From an uncultured Clostridia bacterium (GTDB taxonomy: Bacteria; Bacillota; Clostridia; Oscillospirales; Ruminococcaceae), in the NCBI GenBank assembly GCA_947624345.1, contig CANQJW010000003.1, positions 1 to 59,258 on the forward strand: DNA of 59,258 nucleotides, written 5' to 3'. Below the pieces are notes generated by a model that did not search any database, had not been told where the DNA came from, and worked only from the letters and a program-made list of their open reading frames with translations. The first letter of the stretch is position 1. Each line of letters begins with the position of its first letter. Of this stretch, positions 41,297-50,507 are shown one piece after another. The position numbers were made by a program, and so were the translations under genes.

Positions 41297-43858
41297 ATGA
41301 AAATACTAGCCATCGACGGAAACAGCATAATGAACAGAGCGTTTTACGGAATAAAAGCGCTCTCAAACAGCAAGGGCCTTTTCACAAATGCCATAACAGG
41401 CTTTATGAACACCTATTTAAAAGAGCTTGAAGCTGTAAGACCGGATTGCGTTGCCGTTGCGTTCGACCTTAAAGCTCCGACATTTCGTCATAAGGCTTCA
41501 GCAACTTATAAGGCAAACAGAAAGGAAATGCCTGAGGAGCTTGCTATGCAGATGCCTGAAATAAAGAAAATTCTAGCATTACTCGGAGTGAAAATTTTTG
41601 AGAAGGAGGGCTATGAGGCGGATGATATCTTAGGTACTATCTCAAATATATTTTCAATCAGCGGAAACGAGTGTGTTATCTTTACGGGCGACAGGGACAG
41701 CTTGCAGCTTGTTCGTCACAATGTAACGGTAAGGCTTGCAGGCACTAAAGAAACAAAGGTTTACACCCCTGAGAGAATTATGGAGGAATATGGAGTTGAG
41801 CCTCGTCAGATGATCGAAGTAAAGGCGTTAATGGGTGATGCCAGCGATAATATATCAGGAGTTAAAGGAATAGGCGAAAAAACGGCATTGAGCCTTATCC
41901 AGCAATATGGAAATATAAAAAGACTTTATGAGGAGTTTCGTGAATCTGACCTGCCAAACGGAATTAAAGCAAAGCTTGAAGTGGGAGAGAGTCTTGCACA
42001 AGAAAGCAGGTTTTTAGGCACTATTGCTTTGAATGTGCCAATGGATAATGATGTGAATTCCTATCTGCCGAATGAAATTAACAAAACAGCCTTGGCTGAA
42101 ATCCTTTCAGAGCTTGAGATGTTCAAGCTTTTGAAAAAGCTTGATTTAAAAGGCACTTCAACAGGAGGTCAGTCGTCAGTTTACGATATGCCAAAGGCGG
42201 ATTTGCCTGATATTGAGGTATGTGAATTGAGTGATGAGATAGCAGACGGTCTTATAAAAGAAAACAGCGAGCTGTGTTTTATTTTTAAGAATAAGAGTGA
42301 TAATGTCTATCTTGAAATATTAGCAGGTAATAATGCGTATTTTACGACCGATAAAGAGCTTATTAAGGAACTTTTTGAGAGTGATAATGAAAAGCTTTGC
42401 TTTGAAGGAAAAGAGGCATATAAGCTCGCCTTTTTAAACGGATATGAGCTAAAGAATATAAAGTTTATATGCGACCTTGCAGGCTATTTATTAAACTCTC
42501 AGGCGAGCGAATATTCAGTTGAAAATTTATGTTCGACATATAGGGTGACTTACCGCCGTGATATGGAAGATTATGCTGATATTTGTTCACTTAAAAGCCT
42601 ATGCACAAGGCTTAAAGCCGAGATAGAGCTGAAGAAAATGGAATCGCTCTTATATGATGTTGAACAGCCTCTTTGCGAAGTGTTGGCTTCTATGGAATGT
42701 GAGGGTGTCAAGGTTGATAAAAACGGCGTTGAGGAGTTCGGAATAAGTCTTAAAGCTAAGATAAACGAGCTTGAGAGAAGCATTTATGAGCTTGCAGGAA
42801 AAGAGTTTAATATTTCTTCTCCAAAGCAGTTGGGAATAGTCCTTTTTGAGGATCTTTCGCTTCCTTACAAGAAGAAATTAAAAAGCGGTTATTCGACAAA
42901 TGCAGAGGTGCTTCAGTCGCTTGTGAACATTCACCCGATCGCATCACAGATTTTGGAATACAGAACGCTGACAAAGCTTAGCTCAACATATGTGGACGGA
43001 CTTTTGAAGCTTATTGGTGATGACGGAAGGGTCCACTCGATATTCAAGCAGACAGAAACCAGAACGGGAAGAATTTCCTCAATTGAGCCTAATATGCAGA
43101 ATATCCCCGTCAGAAAAGAGATTGGAAGAAATATGAGAAAGTTCTTTGTTGCGGACGAGGGAAAGGTGTTTCTTGATGCTGATTATAGCCAGATTGAGCT
43201 TAGGGTTCTGGCATCTGTAAGCGGAGACGAAAATATGCAGAATGCTTTTATTAGCGGTGAGGATATCCATACCTCCACAGCGGCAAAGGTTTTTGATATG
43301 CCTGAGGAATATATCACATCTGAAATGAGACGAGTGGCAAAGGCAGTAAACTTTGGAATAATTTACGGAATAGGTGCTTTTTCTCTTTCACAGGATATAG
43401 GGGTATCGGTTGCCGAGGCTAAGAAATATATAAATGATTATTTTAGTCATTATCCCAAGGTCAAGGAGTTTATGGACAAAACTATCAAGCTTGGTATGAG
43501 AAAGGGCTATGTTGAAACTGTTTTCGGCAGAAGAAGGTATATTCCTGAGCTTTCTGCCTCAACCAGAATGCTTCAGGCCTTTGGAGAAAGAGCCGCTATG
43601 AATGCCCCGATTCAAGGTGCGGCGGCAGATATTATAAAAATTGCTATGGTAAAGGTTTATCAGAGGCTAAAGGCGGAGAAGATAAATGCTAAGCTGATTT
43701 TGCAGGTTCACGACGAGCTTATTATCGAGGCATCAAATGAGGACAAGGATAAGGCAAAAGCCATTCTCGGCGAGGAGATGAAAAACGCTGTTAATCTGAA
43801 AGTGCCGATGATTGCCGATGTCAACGAGGGCAAAAGCTGGTATGATGCAAAGGGATAA
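41297..43858 (+). CDS. polA: DNA polymerase I
   Basis: An 853-residue family A polymerase. The N-terminal 5'-3' exonuclease domain (1-290) begins ILAIDGNSIMNRAFYGI and has YEADDILGTI, GDRDSLQLV and GDASDNISGVKGIGEKTA. The middle 3'-5' exonuclease-like domain lacks the DxE metal site, as in Bacillus-type Pol I, so proofreading is not expected. The polymerase motifs are DADYSQIELRVLA (A), RRVAKAVNFGIIYGIG (B) and LQVHDELIIEA (C). It fills gaps and removes primers and damaged stretches. The ATG at 41297 follows AAAGGT. RqcH follows after 26 bases. Confidence 0.97.
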   Translation: MKILAIDGNSIMNRAFYGIKALSNSKGLFTNAITGFMNTYLKELEAVRPDCVAVAFDLKAPTFRHKASATYKANRKEMPEELAMQMPEIKKILALLGVKIFEKEGYEADDILGTISNIFSISGNECVIFTGDRDSLQLVRHNVTVRLAGTKETKVYTPERIMEEYGVEPRQMIEVKALMGDASDNISGVKGIGEKTALSLIQQYGNIKRLYEEFRESDLPNGIKAKLEVGESLAQESRFLGTIALNVPMDNDVNSYLPNEINKTALAEILSELEMFKLLKKLDLKGTSTGGQSSVYDMPKADLPDIEVCELSDEIADGLIKENSELCFIFKNKSDNVYLEILAGNNAYFTTDKELIKELFESDNEKLCFEGKEAYKLAFLNGYELKNIKFICDLAGYLLNSQASEYSVENLCSTYRVTYRRDMEDYADICSLKSLCTRLKAEIELKKMESLLYDVEQPLCEVLASMECEGVKVDKNGVEEFGISLKAKINELERSIYELAGKEFNISSPKQLGIVLFEDLSLPYKKKLKSGYSTNAEVLQSLVNIHPIASQILEYRTLTKLSSTYVDGLLKLIGDDGRVHSIFKQTETRTGRISSIEPNMQNIPVRKEIGRNMRKFFVADEGKVFLDADYSQIELRVLASVSGDENMQNAFISGEDIHTSTAAKVFDMPEEYITSEMRRVAKAVNFGIIYGIGAFSLSQDIGVSVAEAKKYINDYFSHYPKVKEFMDKTIKLGMRKGYVETVFGRRRYIPELSASTRMLQAFGERAAMNAPIQGAAADIIKIAMVKVYQRLKAEKINAKLILQVHDELIIEASNEDKDKAKAILGEEMKNAVNLKVPMIADVNEGKSWYDAKG

Positions 43859-43884
43859 ATAAAAAGAGGATATTGGTGATTTAA

Positions 43885-45642
43885 ATGGCTCTTGACGGAG
43901 TGTTTTTAAATTTAATAAAGAAAGAGCTGGAAAGCGTTCTGATTGACGGACGGGTGGACAAGATCCATCAGCCGTCAAAGGAGGAAATACTCTTCACTAT
44001 CCGCACCCGAGAGGGAGGATATAAGCTGATTTTCAACACAAGTGCAGGAACAGCCAGAGTTCATATAACAAACACGCAAATCGAAAACCCAAAAACTCCG
44101 CCGATGTTCTGTATGCTTTTGAGAAAGCATTTGTCGGGAGGAAAGCTTATTTCGATCAGGCAGGACGGCTTTGAGAGAATACTGTATTTTGACTTTGATT
44201 CTGCAAATGAAATGGGAGATATCTGCCGTTTCACTCTTGCGGTTGAAATTATGGGCAGACGCTCAAATCTTATTCTGATAAACTGCGAGGGAAAGATCGT
44301 TGACAGCATAAAGCGTGTGGGGAATGATATGTCGAGCGTGAGAATGGTTCTTCCGGGGATAACCTATCAGGTTCCGCCGAGAGATAAAAGGTTGTCAATG
44401 TTTGATTTCACTGATGATGAATTTAAAGATAGCCTGAATGAGAACTCAAAGCAGATGTTTTCAAAGGCTCTGACAAAGATTTTCGAAGGCATTTCCCCAG
44501 TTTTTGCCCGTGAGATTGAGTTTTTTGCACTTCGTGGCGAGGAGAAAGTTTGCTCGGAATTGACAGATGATGAAATTGACAGAGCGTTGTTCTTTATAAA
44601 TAAAACAGCAAGTGAAGTCGCATCAGGCAAAAACAGGTTTACGGCATTAAAAACCAAGGACGGTCAGCTAAAGGATTTTTGCTTTTGCAATATCAATCAG
44701 TACGGCGGCTTGATGATTACTAAGGATTTTGAATCCGCCTGTGAGCTTCTAGACTTTTTCTATTCGGCGAGGGATAGGATCGCAAGAACAAAGCAAAGGG
44801 CAAATGATCTTTTTAAGTTTCTGGTGAATACGTCGGACAGAATATCAAGGCGTATTGCAAATCAGCGTGAAGAATTGAAAGAATGTGCAGAGCGTGACAC
44901 GTTAAAGCTTTACGGCGATTTGATTATGTCTAATATCTATCGGCTTGAAAAAGGTATGGGCGAGACGGAGGTCGAGGACTATACCAAAGATGATATGCCT
45001 CTTATTAAGATTAGACTTGACAAACGGCTTACCCCTTCGCAGAATGCGCAAAAGTATTACGCTGAATATCGAAAGGCAGACACTGCTGAGAAAATGCTGA
45101 CTTCTCTTATCAAAGACGGCGAGGAGGAGCTGAGATATATAGACAGCGTATTCGATGCTCTTACCCGTGCGGATAGCGAGAGCGATGTTGCAGAGCTTCG
45201 TTCAGAGCTTGCAGAGCAGGGGTATATCAAAAATTCACGCATAAAGGGCAAGCCCTCAAAGGCACTTCCGCCGATAAAGTTTATTTCATCAGACGGCTAT
45301 GAGATTTTAGTCGGAAGAAACAACAAGCAAAACGACAGACTGACCTTAAAGGACAGCGATAAAACGGATATCTGGCTTCACACTCAGAAAATCACAGGCT
45401 CGCATACTGTTATAAGGTGTAAGGGTGAAACTCCCCCCGACAGAACAATCGAGGAGGCTTGTGTGATTGCTGCATTTCATTCTAGTGCAAAGAATTCTTC
45501 AAATGTTCCAGTGGATCACACCGAAATAAGGTATGTTAAAAAACCGAATGGCGCTAAGCCCGGAATGGTTATTTTCACAAACTATCGTACGGTTTTCGTA
45601 ACGCCTGATGAAGAACTTGTTGAAAAGCTTAGGGCAAAGTAA
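43885..45642 (+). CDS. rqcH: Ribosome quality-control protein RqcH (NFACT family)
   Basis: A 585-residue NEMF/Rqc2-family protein, long annotated as fibronectin-binding protein FbpA. The N-terminal NFACT-N domain starts LDGVFLNLIKKELES and has FTIRTREGGYKLIFN, TPPMFCMLLRKHLSGG and VEIMGRRSNLIL. Helix-hairpin and coiled-coil parts span about 250-430. The C-terminal NFACT-R domain has DIWLHTQKITGSHTVIRC, EEACVIAAFHSSAK and PGMVIFTNYRTVFVTP. It recruits tRNA-Ala to stalled 50S subunits to add alanine tails for degradation. The ATG follows GAGG at about 16 bases. Confidence 0.94.
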   Translation: MALDGVFLNLIKKELESVLIDGRVDKIHQPSKEEILFTIRTREGGYKLIFNTSAGTARVHITNTQIENPKTPPMFCMLLRKHLSGGKLISIRQDGFERILYFDFDSANEMGDICRFTLAVEIMGRRSNLILINCEGKIVDSIKRVGNDMSSVRMVLPGITYQVPPRDKRLSMFDFTDDEFKDSLNENSKQMFSKALTKIFEGISPVFAREIEFFALRGEEKVCSELTDDEIDRALFFINKTASEVASGKNRFTALKTKDGQLKDFCFCNINQYGGLMITKDFESACELLDFFYSARDRIARTKQRANDLFKFLVNTSDRISRRIANQREELKECAERDTLKLYGDLIMSNIYRLEKGMGETEVEDYTKDDMPLIKIRLDKRLTPSQNAQKYYAEYRKADTAEKMLTSLIKDGEEELRYIDSVFDALTRADSESDVAELRSELAEQGYIKNSRIKGKPSKALPPIKFISSDGYEILVGRNNKQNDRLTLKDSDKTDIWLHTQKITGSHTVIRCKGETPPDRTIEEACVIAAFHSSAKNSSNVPVDHTEIRYVKKPNGAKPGMVIFTNYRTVFVTPDEELVEKLRAK

Positions 45643-45667
45643 TTATCACGAGAGGAGAGCTGAAACA

Positions 45668-46222
45668 TTGAAGCTTGGCTATGATTTTTTTAACAGAGAT
45701 GTTTTAAAGGTAGCACCGGATCTTGTCGGTAAAACTCTTGTTCACAGAATCAACGGCGAGGAAAGACGCCTGATGATTACTGAAACTGAAGCATACAAGG
45801 GAACGGACGATACTGCCTGCCATGCACACAGGGGCAATACTGAGAGAACGAGAGTTCTTTGGGAAAAGGCAGGAACGATTTATGTTTATATATGCTATGG
45901 GGTACATTTTCTGATGAATATTGTAACAGGCGATGAGGGTGATCCTCAGGCGGTGCTAATTCGTGCCTGTGAGGGGAAATATAACGGTCCTGGGAAGCTT
46001 ACAAAGCATTTGGGAATTGATATGAGTGCGAACGGTCAGCCGATTTATGACAATGATACGATATGGATAGAGGACACCGGCGTTAAGGCATTGATAAGGC
46101 GTGATAAGCGTGTCGGGATCGGATATGCAAGACAAAGAGATATAGACCGTCCGTGGCGGTATATTATGAAAATAAAGCCTGAAAAGAAAAACGGAAAATC
46201 AGGGCGGAAAGCTAGTAAATAA
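45668..46222 (+). CDS. mpg: 3-methyladenine DNA glycosylase (AAG/MPG family)
   Basis: A 184-residue alkyladenine glycosylase. Family motifs are DVLKVAPDLVGKTLVHRING, ITETEAYKGTDDTACHAHRGNTERTRVLW, with the water-activating Glu in TETEAY, GTIYVYICYGVHFLMNIVT, GPGKLTKHLGI and IGYARQRDIDRPWRY. It removes alkylated purines. The start is a TTG with GGAGAG nine bases upstream; the open frame extends 20 codons back into rqcH without a better site. It lies 25 bases after rqcH and 13 bases before murT. Confidence 0.95.
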   Translation: MKLGYDFFNRDVLKVAPDLVGKTLVHRINGEERRLMITETEAYKGTDDTACHAHRGNTERTRVLWEKAGTIYVYICYGVHFLMNIVTGDEGDPQAVLIRACEGKYNGPGKLTKHLGIDMSANGQPIYDNDTIWIEDTGVKALIRRDKRVGIGYARQRDIDRPWRYIMKIKPEKKNGKSGRKASK

Positions 46223-46235
46223 TCAGGAGAATAAT

Positions 46236-47576
46236 ATGGGATTATATAACTTTTTGACTCTACAGCTTGGAAAGCTGATAGTGAAGGTATTAAAGCTTCT
46301 TCATAAGGGCGCAGGAAATCTTCCTGGGCTTATACTTCTTGGAATAAACAAAAACATACTGGGATATTTCAAGGTGGACTGCCCGATAATCGCAGTTACA
46401 GGCACAAACGGAAAGACCTCTGTCACTAACTTTGTAAACCACATTTTTGAGCAAAGCGGAAAGAATGTTATTACAAACAAGCTGGGAAATAACTTAGATA
46501 CGGGAATAGTATCATTATTTTTAAAGCTGTGTTCGCCGACGGGCAAAATCCACGCTGATTATCTCGTGCTTGAAATTGACGAATCTCACGTTCCCGTGAT
46601 TTTCAAGAAGCTGAAGCTTGAGACTCTTGTTGTCTTAAACTTTTTCAGGGATCAGCTTGATAGAAACGGCGAGGTTGAAACGCTTATTCTAAAGGTAAAA
46701 AGCTTTCTGGAAACTTTTGAAGGCAATGTTATTTTAAACGGCGACGATCCGAATGTTTCACGCTTGGGACAAGCTAACCCCGATAATAAAAATATTAAGT
46801 ATTTCAGCGTTGAAAAATATAAGTATGCAACGGATAAAATCCACGAGGTCGGCGAGGGAAAGTTCTGTCCTATGTGCGGAAACCCGCTTGAATATGAGTA
46901 TTATCAGTATTCGCACATAGGGCGTTTCAAATGTTCCCGGTGCGACTTTGGAAACAATGATGTTTTCCTCAGAGTTGAGAATGTTGACCTTGAAAACCGC
47001 CGCTTCACAGTTGAGGGAAGAGAGTATAACATAAACAATCGGAGCATTTATTATGTTTATAATATGGCAGCTGTTTGTGCGGTTGCAAAGCTTTATAACA
47101 TTGATGACGAGATATTGAGAGACACTCTTGACACCTATGAAGTCAACAACGGCAGAATGGAAAGGTTCAGCATCGGAAATAGTAATGCGGTTATCAACCT
47201 TGCTAAAAACCCGGTGGGTGCTAATATGACTATCCGAGTGATGAACGAAACAAACTGCGAAAAAGAGCTTATGTTTGTTCTTAACGACAATCTTGCCGAC
47301 GGCTATGATGTTTCGTGGATATGGGATATCAACTTTGAGATTTTTAAAGATGTACAAAGAGTTATCACAAGCGGAAGACGAGCTTATGATATTGCTATAA
47401 GAATAAAAGTAAGCGGATATGACCCTTCAATGATTGAGGTGTATCCCGATCTTGACGAGGCGGTTGAACATTTATTTTCCACAGAGGGAGAAAAATTTAT
47501 AATTGCAAACTATACGTCAGTTCAGCCTACAAGAACCGCTGTAATCAATTATATAAACAATAATAAGGAACAGTAA
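46236..47576 (+). CDS. murT: Lipid II isoglutaminyl synthase subunit MurT
   Basis: A 446-residue Mur-ligase-like protein that, with GatD, amidates the alpha-carboxyl of D-glutamate in the lipid II stem. The ATP loop is IIAVTGTNGKTSVTNFV, followed by ITNKLGNNLDTGI, LEIDESHVP and VLNFFRDQLDRNGE. A zinc ribbon is inserted in the central domain (CPMCGNPL at about 209, CSRCDFG at about 228), as in known MurT. The C-terminal DUF1727 domain includes NLAKNPVGAN and NDNLADGYDVSWIWD. AGGAGAA precedes the ATG. gatD follows after two bases. Confidence 0.96.
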   Translation: MGLYNFLTLQLGKLIVKVLKLLHKGAGNLPGLILLGINKNILGYFKVDCPIIAVTGTNGKTSVTNFVNHIFEQSGKNVITNKLGNNLDTGIVSLFLKLCSPTGKIHADYLVLEIDESHVPVIFKKLKLETLVVLNFFRDQLDRNGEVETLILKVKSFLETFEGNVILNGDDPNVSRLGQANPDNKNIKYFSVEKYKYATDKIHEVGEGKFCPMCGNPLEYEYYQYSHIGRFKCSRCDFGNNDVFLRVENVDLENRRFTVEGREYNINNRSIYYVYNMAAVCAVAKLYNIDDEILRDTLDTYEVNNGRMERFSIGNSNAVINLAKNPVGANMTIRVMNETNCEKELMFVLNDNLADGYDVSWIWDINFEIFKDVQRVITSGRRAYDIAIRIKVSGYDPSMIEVYPDLDEAVEHLFSTEGEKFIIANYTSVQPTRTAVINYINNNKEQ

Positions 47577-47578
47577 CT

Positions 47579-48322
47579 ATGAAAACAATAAGAATTTTAC
47601 ATATGTATTCTGATATGCTTGATCTTTACGGAGACAACGGAAACATTGAGGTTTTGCGTTATCGTGCAAGGGCAAGGGGTGTTGAAACGGTTGTTGAGCA
47701 TCACAGTGTTGGCACAAAGGATACTGACTTTTCAAGCTATGATTTAATTTATCTCGGCGGAGGGGCAGATTACGAGCAACAGTTACTGGCGGAGGATTTG
47801 CAAAGCTGTAGAAATGAGATAATGAAGGCTTATGAAAACGGTACATTCTTTCTGCTGATATGCGGAGGCTATCAGCTTATGGGCGAGTATTACAAGGATT
47901 CCAATAATGAGGTTATAAAGGGCTTAGGGCTTTTCCCATATCATACTGTGGCGTCTCTTAATAAGGGTAAGAGATGTATTGGAAATATAATTATCGAAGC
48001 GGAGCTTGATGGGATGATATCAAAAATCATAGGCTTTGAAAACCACGGCGGACAGACATCGGCTACGGATAAGGCGTTTGGCAAGGTTCTTTTTGGAAAC
48101 GGAAACCGCTTTGAGAGTGAGGACGAGGGTTATTTTGATAAGAATGTTATAGCAACCTATCTTCATGGTCCGCTTCTTTCAAAGAACCCTAAGCTTGCCG
48201 ATTATATAATAAAATATTGTTCCGAGCGAGACGGGGGTCACATTGAGATGACACCGATGGACGATGCACTTGAAGAAAAGGCAAGAGAGGTTTTGTTCAG
48301 GAGACTGCTTACCAGACGCTAG
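47579..48322 (+). CDS. gatD: Lipid II isoglutaminyl synthase glutamine amidotransferase subunit GatD
   Basis: A 247-residue class I glutamine amidotransferase that supplies ammonia to MurT. Signature parts are MYSDMLDLYGDNGNIEVLRYR, YLGGGADYEQQLL, the nucleophile Cys in LLICGGYQLMGEYY and the catalytic His in VIATYLHGPLLSKNPKLADY; GFENHGGQT is also diagnostic of GatD. It resembles CobB/CobQ amidotransferases, but the direct murT link settles the assignment. A GAGCT-loop hairpin and a short dispersed repeat follow its stop codon. Confidence 0.96.
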   Translation: MKTIRILHMYSDMLDLYGDNGNIEVLRYRARARGVETVVEHHSVGTKDTDFSSYDLIYLGGGADYEQQLLAEDLQSCRNEIMKAYENGTFFLLICGGYQLMGEYYKDSNNEVIKGLGLFPYHTVASLNKGKRCIGNIIIEAELDGMISKIIGFENHGGQTSATDKAFGKVLFGNGNRFESEDEGYFDKNVIATYLHGPLLSKNPKLADYIIKYCSERDGGHIEMTPMDDALEEKAREVLFRRLLTRR

Positions 48323-48332
48323 AGGCAGTAAG

Positions 48333-48409
48333 ACCGGCGAGCTGTTGGTGGCTCTACCGCCTTTGGACAGTTTGTAATTTATTATAATTTTTACAACGGC
48401 GGGCTTTTC
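48333..48409 (+). repeat. Short post-gene dispersed repeat (copy after gatD)
   Basis: It begins with ACCGGC-GAGCT-GTTGGT (48333-48349), a hairpin with two G-U pairs, then CTTTGG at 48361 and the 49-base block shared with the araD and ung copies (34 of 49 positions identical to the araD copy by my count). No T-run. The next 60 bases contain only AT-rich sequence up to the leader promoter. Confidence 0.5.
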
Positions 48410-48467
48410 AATGGATTGTGAATAATCAACAATTTGTTGTTGGATTTTGATAAACTTTTTAAAATTC

Positions 48468-48495
48468 TTGAAATTTTCTGAATGTATGCTATACT
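48468..48495 (+). promoter_or_regulatory. Promoter of the zinc-ribbon gene leader
   Basis: TTGAAA (48468-48473), 16 bases, TATACT (48490-48495). Spacer length and the following ATAAATATAA are the same as at the antitoxin-like RNA promoter (32696-32723). Confidence 0.8.
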
Positions 48496-48501
48496 ATAAA
48501 T

Positions 48502-48600
48502 ATAAGAATGAGTACCATATACAGACAATTTAATTGCCAAATCGGTTTACTCACTTGGTTAAGTTTATGAACAACCGAACTTGTATGAGAGCGGTTGTCA
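48502..48600 (+). ncRNA. Structured 5' leader, homologous to the antitoxin-like RNA (copy 2)
   Basis: The leader from the promoter to the zinc-ribbon gene aligns with the RNA at 32730-32830. P1 is TGAGTA (48509-48514) with TACTCA (48548-48553), whereas copy 1 has GAGAG/CTCTC. P2 is a CAAT/ATTG hairpin in the same place. P3 is GAACAACCG (48569-48577) with CGGTTGTC (48592-48599). Copy 1 ends P3 with six Us; here seven As follow, so transcription should read on into the gene at 48622. The stem changes are compensatory, which supports a selected fold. Function unknown. Confidence 0.65.
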
Positions 48601-48621
48601 AAAAAATTTAGGAGGATTAAA

Positions 48622-49116
48622 ATGAAAACATGTCCAAAGTGTCAAACACAGTTAGAAGATGATGTTATGTTCTGCACAGCATGCGGAACACAGTTCGGTG
48701 CACCAAATCCAGCACCAAACAATCCAAATTACAATGCTTATCCACCTCAGTACGGTGCTCCTATGTATGATCCATATGATCATACATCAGAATTTGATCC
48801 GAAGGATATATCTGACAACAAAGTAATAGCTATGTTAGTATATCTTATGGGCTGGATTGGTATCATAATTGCACTGATAGGAAGCGGTTCATCTCCATAT
48901 GTAGCTTTCCATGTTCGCCAAGCATTAAAATTCCAAGTAGTAAATGCACTTATGCTGATATGTACATTACTATTATTCTGGACATTTATTGTTCCTATCG
49001 CATACGGAATTATTACTATCGTGCTTTTTGTTATCAGAATCATCTGTTTCTTTCAGATTTGTTCGGGAAAAGCAAAAGAGCCTGCAATTATCCGCAATCT
49101 AAATTTCTTAAAATAA
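48622..49116 (+). CDS. Zinc-ribbon membrane protein, DUF4870-like
   Basis: A 164-residue protein. An N-terminal zinc ribbon (CPKCQTQLEDDVMFCTACGTQF, in two CxxC pairs at about 4-7 and 17-20) is followed by a Pro/Asn/Tyr-rich linker (about 26-60). Three membrane helices follow, with AMLVYLMGWIGIIIALIG and FHVRQALKFQVVNAL, the pattern of DUF4870/YtcA-like small membrane proteins. The ATG has AGGAGG eight bases upstream. It is the first gene of a pair and lies behind the structured leader. Function unknown; the zinc ribbon probably faces the cytoplasm. Confidence 0.8.
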   Translation: MKTCPKCQTQLEDDVMFCTACGTQFGAPNPAPNNPNYNAYPPQYGAPMYDPYDHTSEFDPKDISDNKVIAMLVYLMGWIGIIIALIGSGSSPYVAFHVRQALKFQVVNALMLICTLLLFWTFIVPIAYGIITIVLFVIRIICFFQICSGKAKEPAIIRNLNFLK

Positions 49117-49128
49117 GGAGATAAGAGA

Positions 49129-50268
49129 ATGTTTTGTTCAAAATGCGGCTGTCAAAATGCCGATGGATCGGCTTTTTGTCGAAACTGTGGCAATCAACTA
49201 ACAGCTAATCAAACTGCGAATTCTTCGTATCAACAACCGGAAACAGCGTATTTCTCAAATCCACAGGGAACACCTTATGCAGGATTTATGAACTCTCTTG
49301 CATCTGTTGTAAAAAAGGTTTGTGCTTCTCCTATTGCTCTTGTTGCAATTATTGCATATACTGCATCAATTCTGCTTAATTTGTTTGTTACTATAAGGGG
49401 TTCAGGTGGAATTTTCGCATACATATACAGACTTGCTGATATGCTCGGTATGCAAGATATGATGTGGGAGTCCTATGAAGTAATCAGAGGGTGTTCGAAC
49501 ACCTCGGCGGTTATTGGAATGATTACAACTATTCTTATAGCGGTTGGTTTATGGATAGCATATGCTTCCGCCGTTAACCGTGATGCTCCAATGAAAACAG
49601 GTGGATTGACACTGATCAAGGTGATTTTGAGTATCAATCTTGTATTTATTTGCATTGTACTTGCCATAATAGAATTTTCAGCATTGATAGCAATAGCCGG
49701 AGTATCTAACAGTAACTATTACGATGATTCTTATGTAGTTGCAACACTAGTTGGTATAATGATAGGATTTGCAATAGTTTTTACTTTGATAATACTTTTC
49801 TATGCAAAGGCTATCAAAACCATAAACGCAATGAAGTTTACAATCAGAACTGGCAATCAATTGGGTAGACCTTCTGTATATGTTGCAGTGATGTCGTTCA
49901 TATTTGGTATAAGTTCACTCATTTCGATATATTCAAGCTACGGAATTTTCCCTGCACTTGTAAACTTATGTTCTGCCACAGCGTATATTGCATTTGGCGT
50001 GTTTATCTTTTACTATCGCAGTAAAATGCCGATACCGGTACAAGGAGTCTATTATCAAGGTGTTCCGGTGGCTGGATATCAGATGCCGCCACAGCCAACG
50101 AATTACACTGTGCCGAATTACCCCCAGAATAATGGTGTGAATAATCAGCCGACAACAGTGTTGCCGGAAAACAACACACCACAGCTTATCACTTGTCCAA
50201 ATTGTAATGGGCAGTACAATGCACAGGAAAGCAGTTGTCCATATTGCGGATATGAAGAAAGAACATAA
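49129..50268 (+). CDS. Double zinc-ribbon multi-spanning membrane protein
   Basis: A 379-residue protein with zinc ribbons at both ends: FCSKCGCQNADGSAFCRNCGNQ at the N-terminus and CPNCNGQYNAQESSCPYCGY at the C-terminus. Between them are about six hydrophobic segments (about 65-300) and a Pro/Gln/Asn-rich stretch (about 310-350). It is not assigned to a characterised family. It starts 12 bases after its neighbour, also a zinc-ribbon membrane protein, behind AAGGAG. The two probably work together, since they share a leader, a promoter and a terminator. Confidence 0.78.
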   Translation: MFCSKCGCQNADGSAFCRNCGNQLTANQTANSSYQQPETAYFSNPQGTPYAGFMNSLASVVKKVCASPIALVAIIAYTASILLNLFVTIRGSGGIFAYIYRLADMLGMQDMMWESYEVIRGCSNTSAVIGMITTILIAVGLWIAYASAVNRDAPMKTGGLTLIKVILSINLVFICIVLAIIEFSALIAIAGVSNSNYYDDSYVVATLVGIMIGFAIVFTLIILFYAKAIKTINAMKFTIRTGNQLGRPSVYVAVMSFIFGISSLISIYSSYGIFPALVNLCSATAYIAFGVFIFYYRSKMPIPVQGVYYQGVPVAGYQMPPQPTNYTVPNYPQNNGVNNQPTTVLPENNTPQLITCPNCNGQYNAQESSCPYCGYEERT

Positions 50269-50292
50269 AATACTTTGTCAACGATAAAGCAT

Positions 50293-50345
50293 AAAAATAG
50301 CTGTCGTCTGCCACGAATATAAATGGTAGCGTCGGCTATTTTTAT
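50293..50345 (+). terminator. Terminator of the zinc-ribbon pair
   Basis: A long imperfect stem AAAATAGC-TGTCG...GCGTCG-GCTATTTTT with GCCA/TGG pairs near the loop and a T-run, 24 bases after the stop codon. Confidence 0.8.
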
Positions 50346-50430
50346 TATCTCATACCCCCGATTGTACTGATGAACTTTAAATCGCAATAAGCTCATCTAC
50401 CGCATAGAGCGTCAAGAGATAGCCCCTGCC

Positions 50431-50459
50431 TTGACACTGATTTGCAAATATAGTATAAT
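50431..50459 (+). promoter_or_regulatory. Promoter of the 50.5 kb membrane protein gene
   Basis: TTGACA (50431-50436), 17 bases, TATAAT (50454-50459): full consensus, 49 bases before the likely GTG start. It may also drive the GT2 and YfhO genes. Confidence 0.9.
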
Positions 50460-50507
50460 TTTTTAATAGAAATATAGAAATTATGCGTTAAAAATCAGGT
50501 GGACAAG

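Noticed and set aside
41297-43858. Proofreading activity in Pol I
   Set aside because: The 3'-5' exonuclease domain lacks the DxE metal-binding motif, which is usual for Firmicute enzymes and not a defect.
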